Part shown: one piece after another, positions 63,919 to 64,000 of the stretch
Layout of the letters: every line of letters begins with the position of its first letter
Position numbering within the stretch: position 1 is the first letter of the stretch
Source of the DNA: Elephas maximus indicus
Taxonomy: Eukaryota > Chordata > Mammalia > Proboscidea > Elephantidae
Assembly: GCF_024166365.1 (NCBI RefSeq)
Contig: NC_064825.1
Coordinates: forward strand, 104,174,480 to 104,238,479
DNA: 64,000 nt
Reading direction: 5' to 3'
Translations under genes and position numbers: made by a program
The notes under the pieces: generated by a model
The model's database searches: none
Told to the model about the DNA's origin: nothing
The model's input: only the letters and a program-made list of their open reading frames with translations

Positions 63919-64000
63919 AGGAGGGGCGGAGGTACATAGTGGTAAATTATTTTGCTTTAATTTCCATTTCCCTGATGACTAATGGTATCATGCATTTTTT

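Larger units (their letters stand above)
51226..64000. repeat. Tandem duplication unit C (contains OR4, runs off the window)
   Basis: The segment is collinear with 16463-30200. It shares an RTE derivative at its left part, an L1 piece upstream of the OR and a set of AfroSINEs. It carries its own LTR-like element, L1 and SINE. The unit continues past the end of the window. Confidence 0.85.

Overview
This is mammalian nuclear DNA, AT-rich and repeat-dense. Its protein-coding content is an olfactory receptor (OR) cluster. The repeats point to an afrotherian mammal, probably a paenungulate such as elephant, manatee or hyrax. There are many tRNA-headed SINEs of the AfroSINE type, a BovB-clade RTE LINE whose 3' end matches the SINE tail, and L1 copies that look lineage-specific. 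The species cannot be fixed from the window alone.

Four intact single-exon OR coding sequences of the OR4C type are present. OR1 (913-1839, +) resembles human OR4C12. OR2 (7228-8151, -), OR3 (24537-25472, -) and OR4 (58408-59343, -) resemble human OR4C13. These comparisons are from memory. In all four, a splice acceptor 20-47 bases upstream of the start codon joins a 5' UTR exon that lies elsewhere.

OR2, OR3 and OR4 each sit in one copy of an ancestral unit of about 12 kb repeated in tandem: unit A (about 4888-16462), unit B (about 16463-51225) and unit C (about 51226 to the window end). Unit B is swollen to about 35 kb by later insertions. These are a full-length RTE, an RPL35A processed pseudogene, an RTE fragment, a nearly full-length L1 carrying a SINE and a chimeric RTE-L1 insert, and a second L1 carrying another RTE and a SINE. 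Insertions shared by B and C but missing from A give the branching order A,(B,C). OR3 and OR4 proteins agree, being about 91% identical by eye.

From left to right: 1-4887 holds OR1 and unassigned sequence. 4888-16462 is unit A with OR2, an LTR-like element seen only there, and old L1. 16463-30200 is the gene-bearing part of unit B. 30200-51225 is a nest of retroelements inside the old L1 tail of unit B. 51226-64000 is unit C with OR4.

I found no new multi-gene system. The most unusual items are rearrangements: a perfect 71-bp inverted repeat with an 18-bp spacer, a second, older 48-bp inverted repeat, an RTE-L1 chimera that appears to have moved as one unit, and internally deleted RTE copies that keep both ends. 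OR3 also shows uneven protein change.
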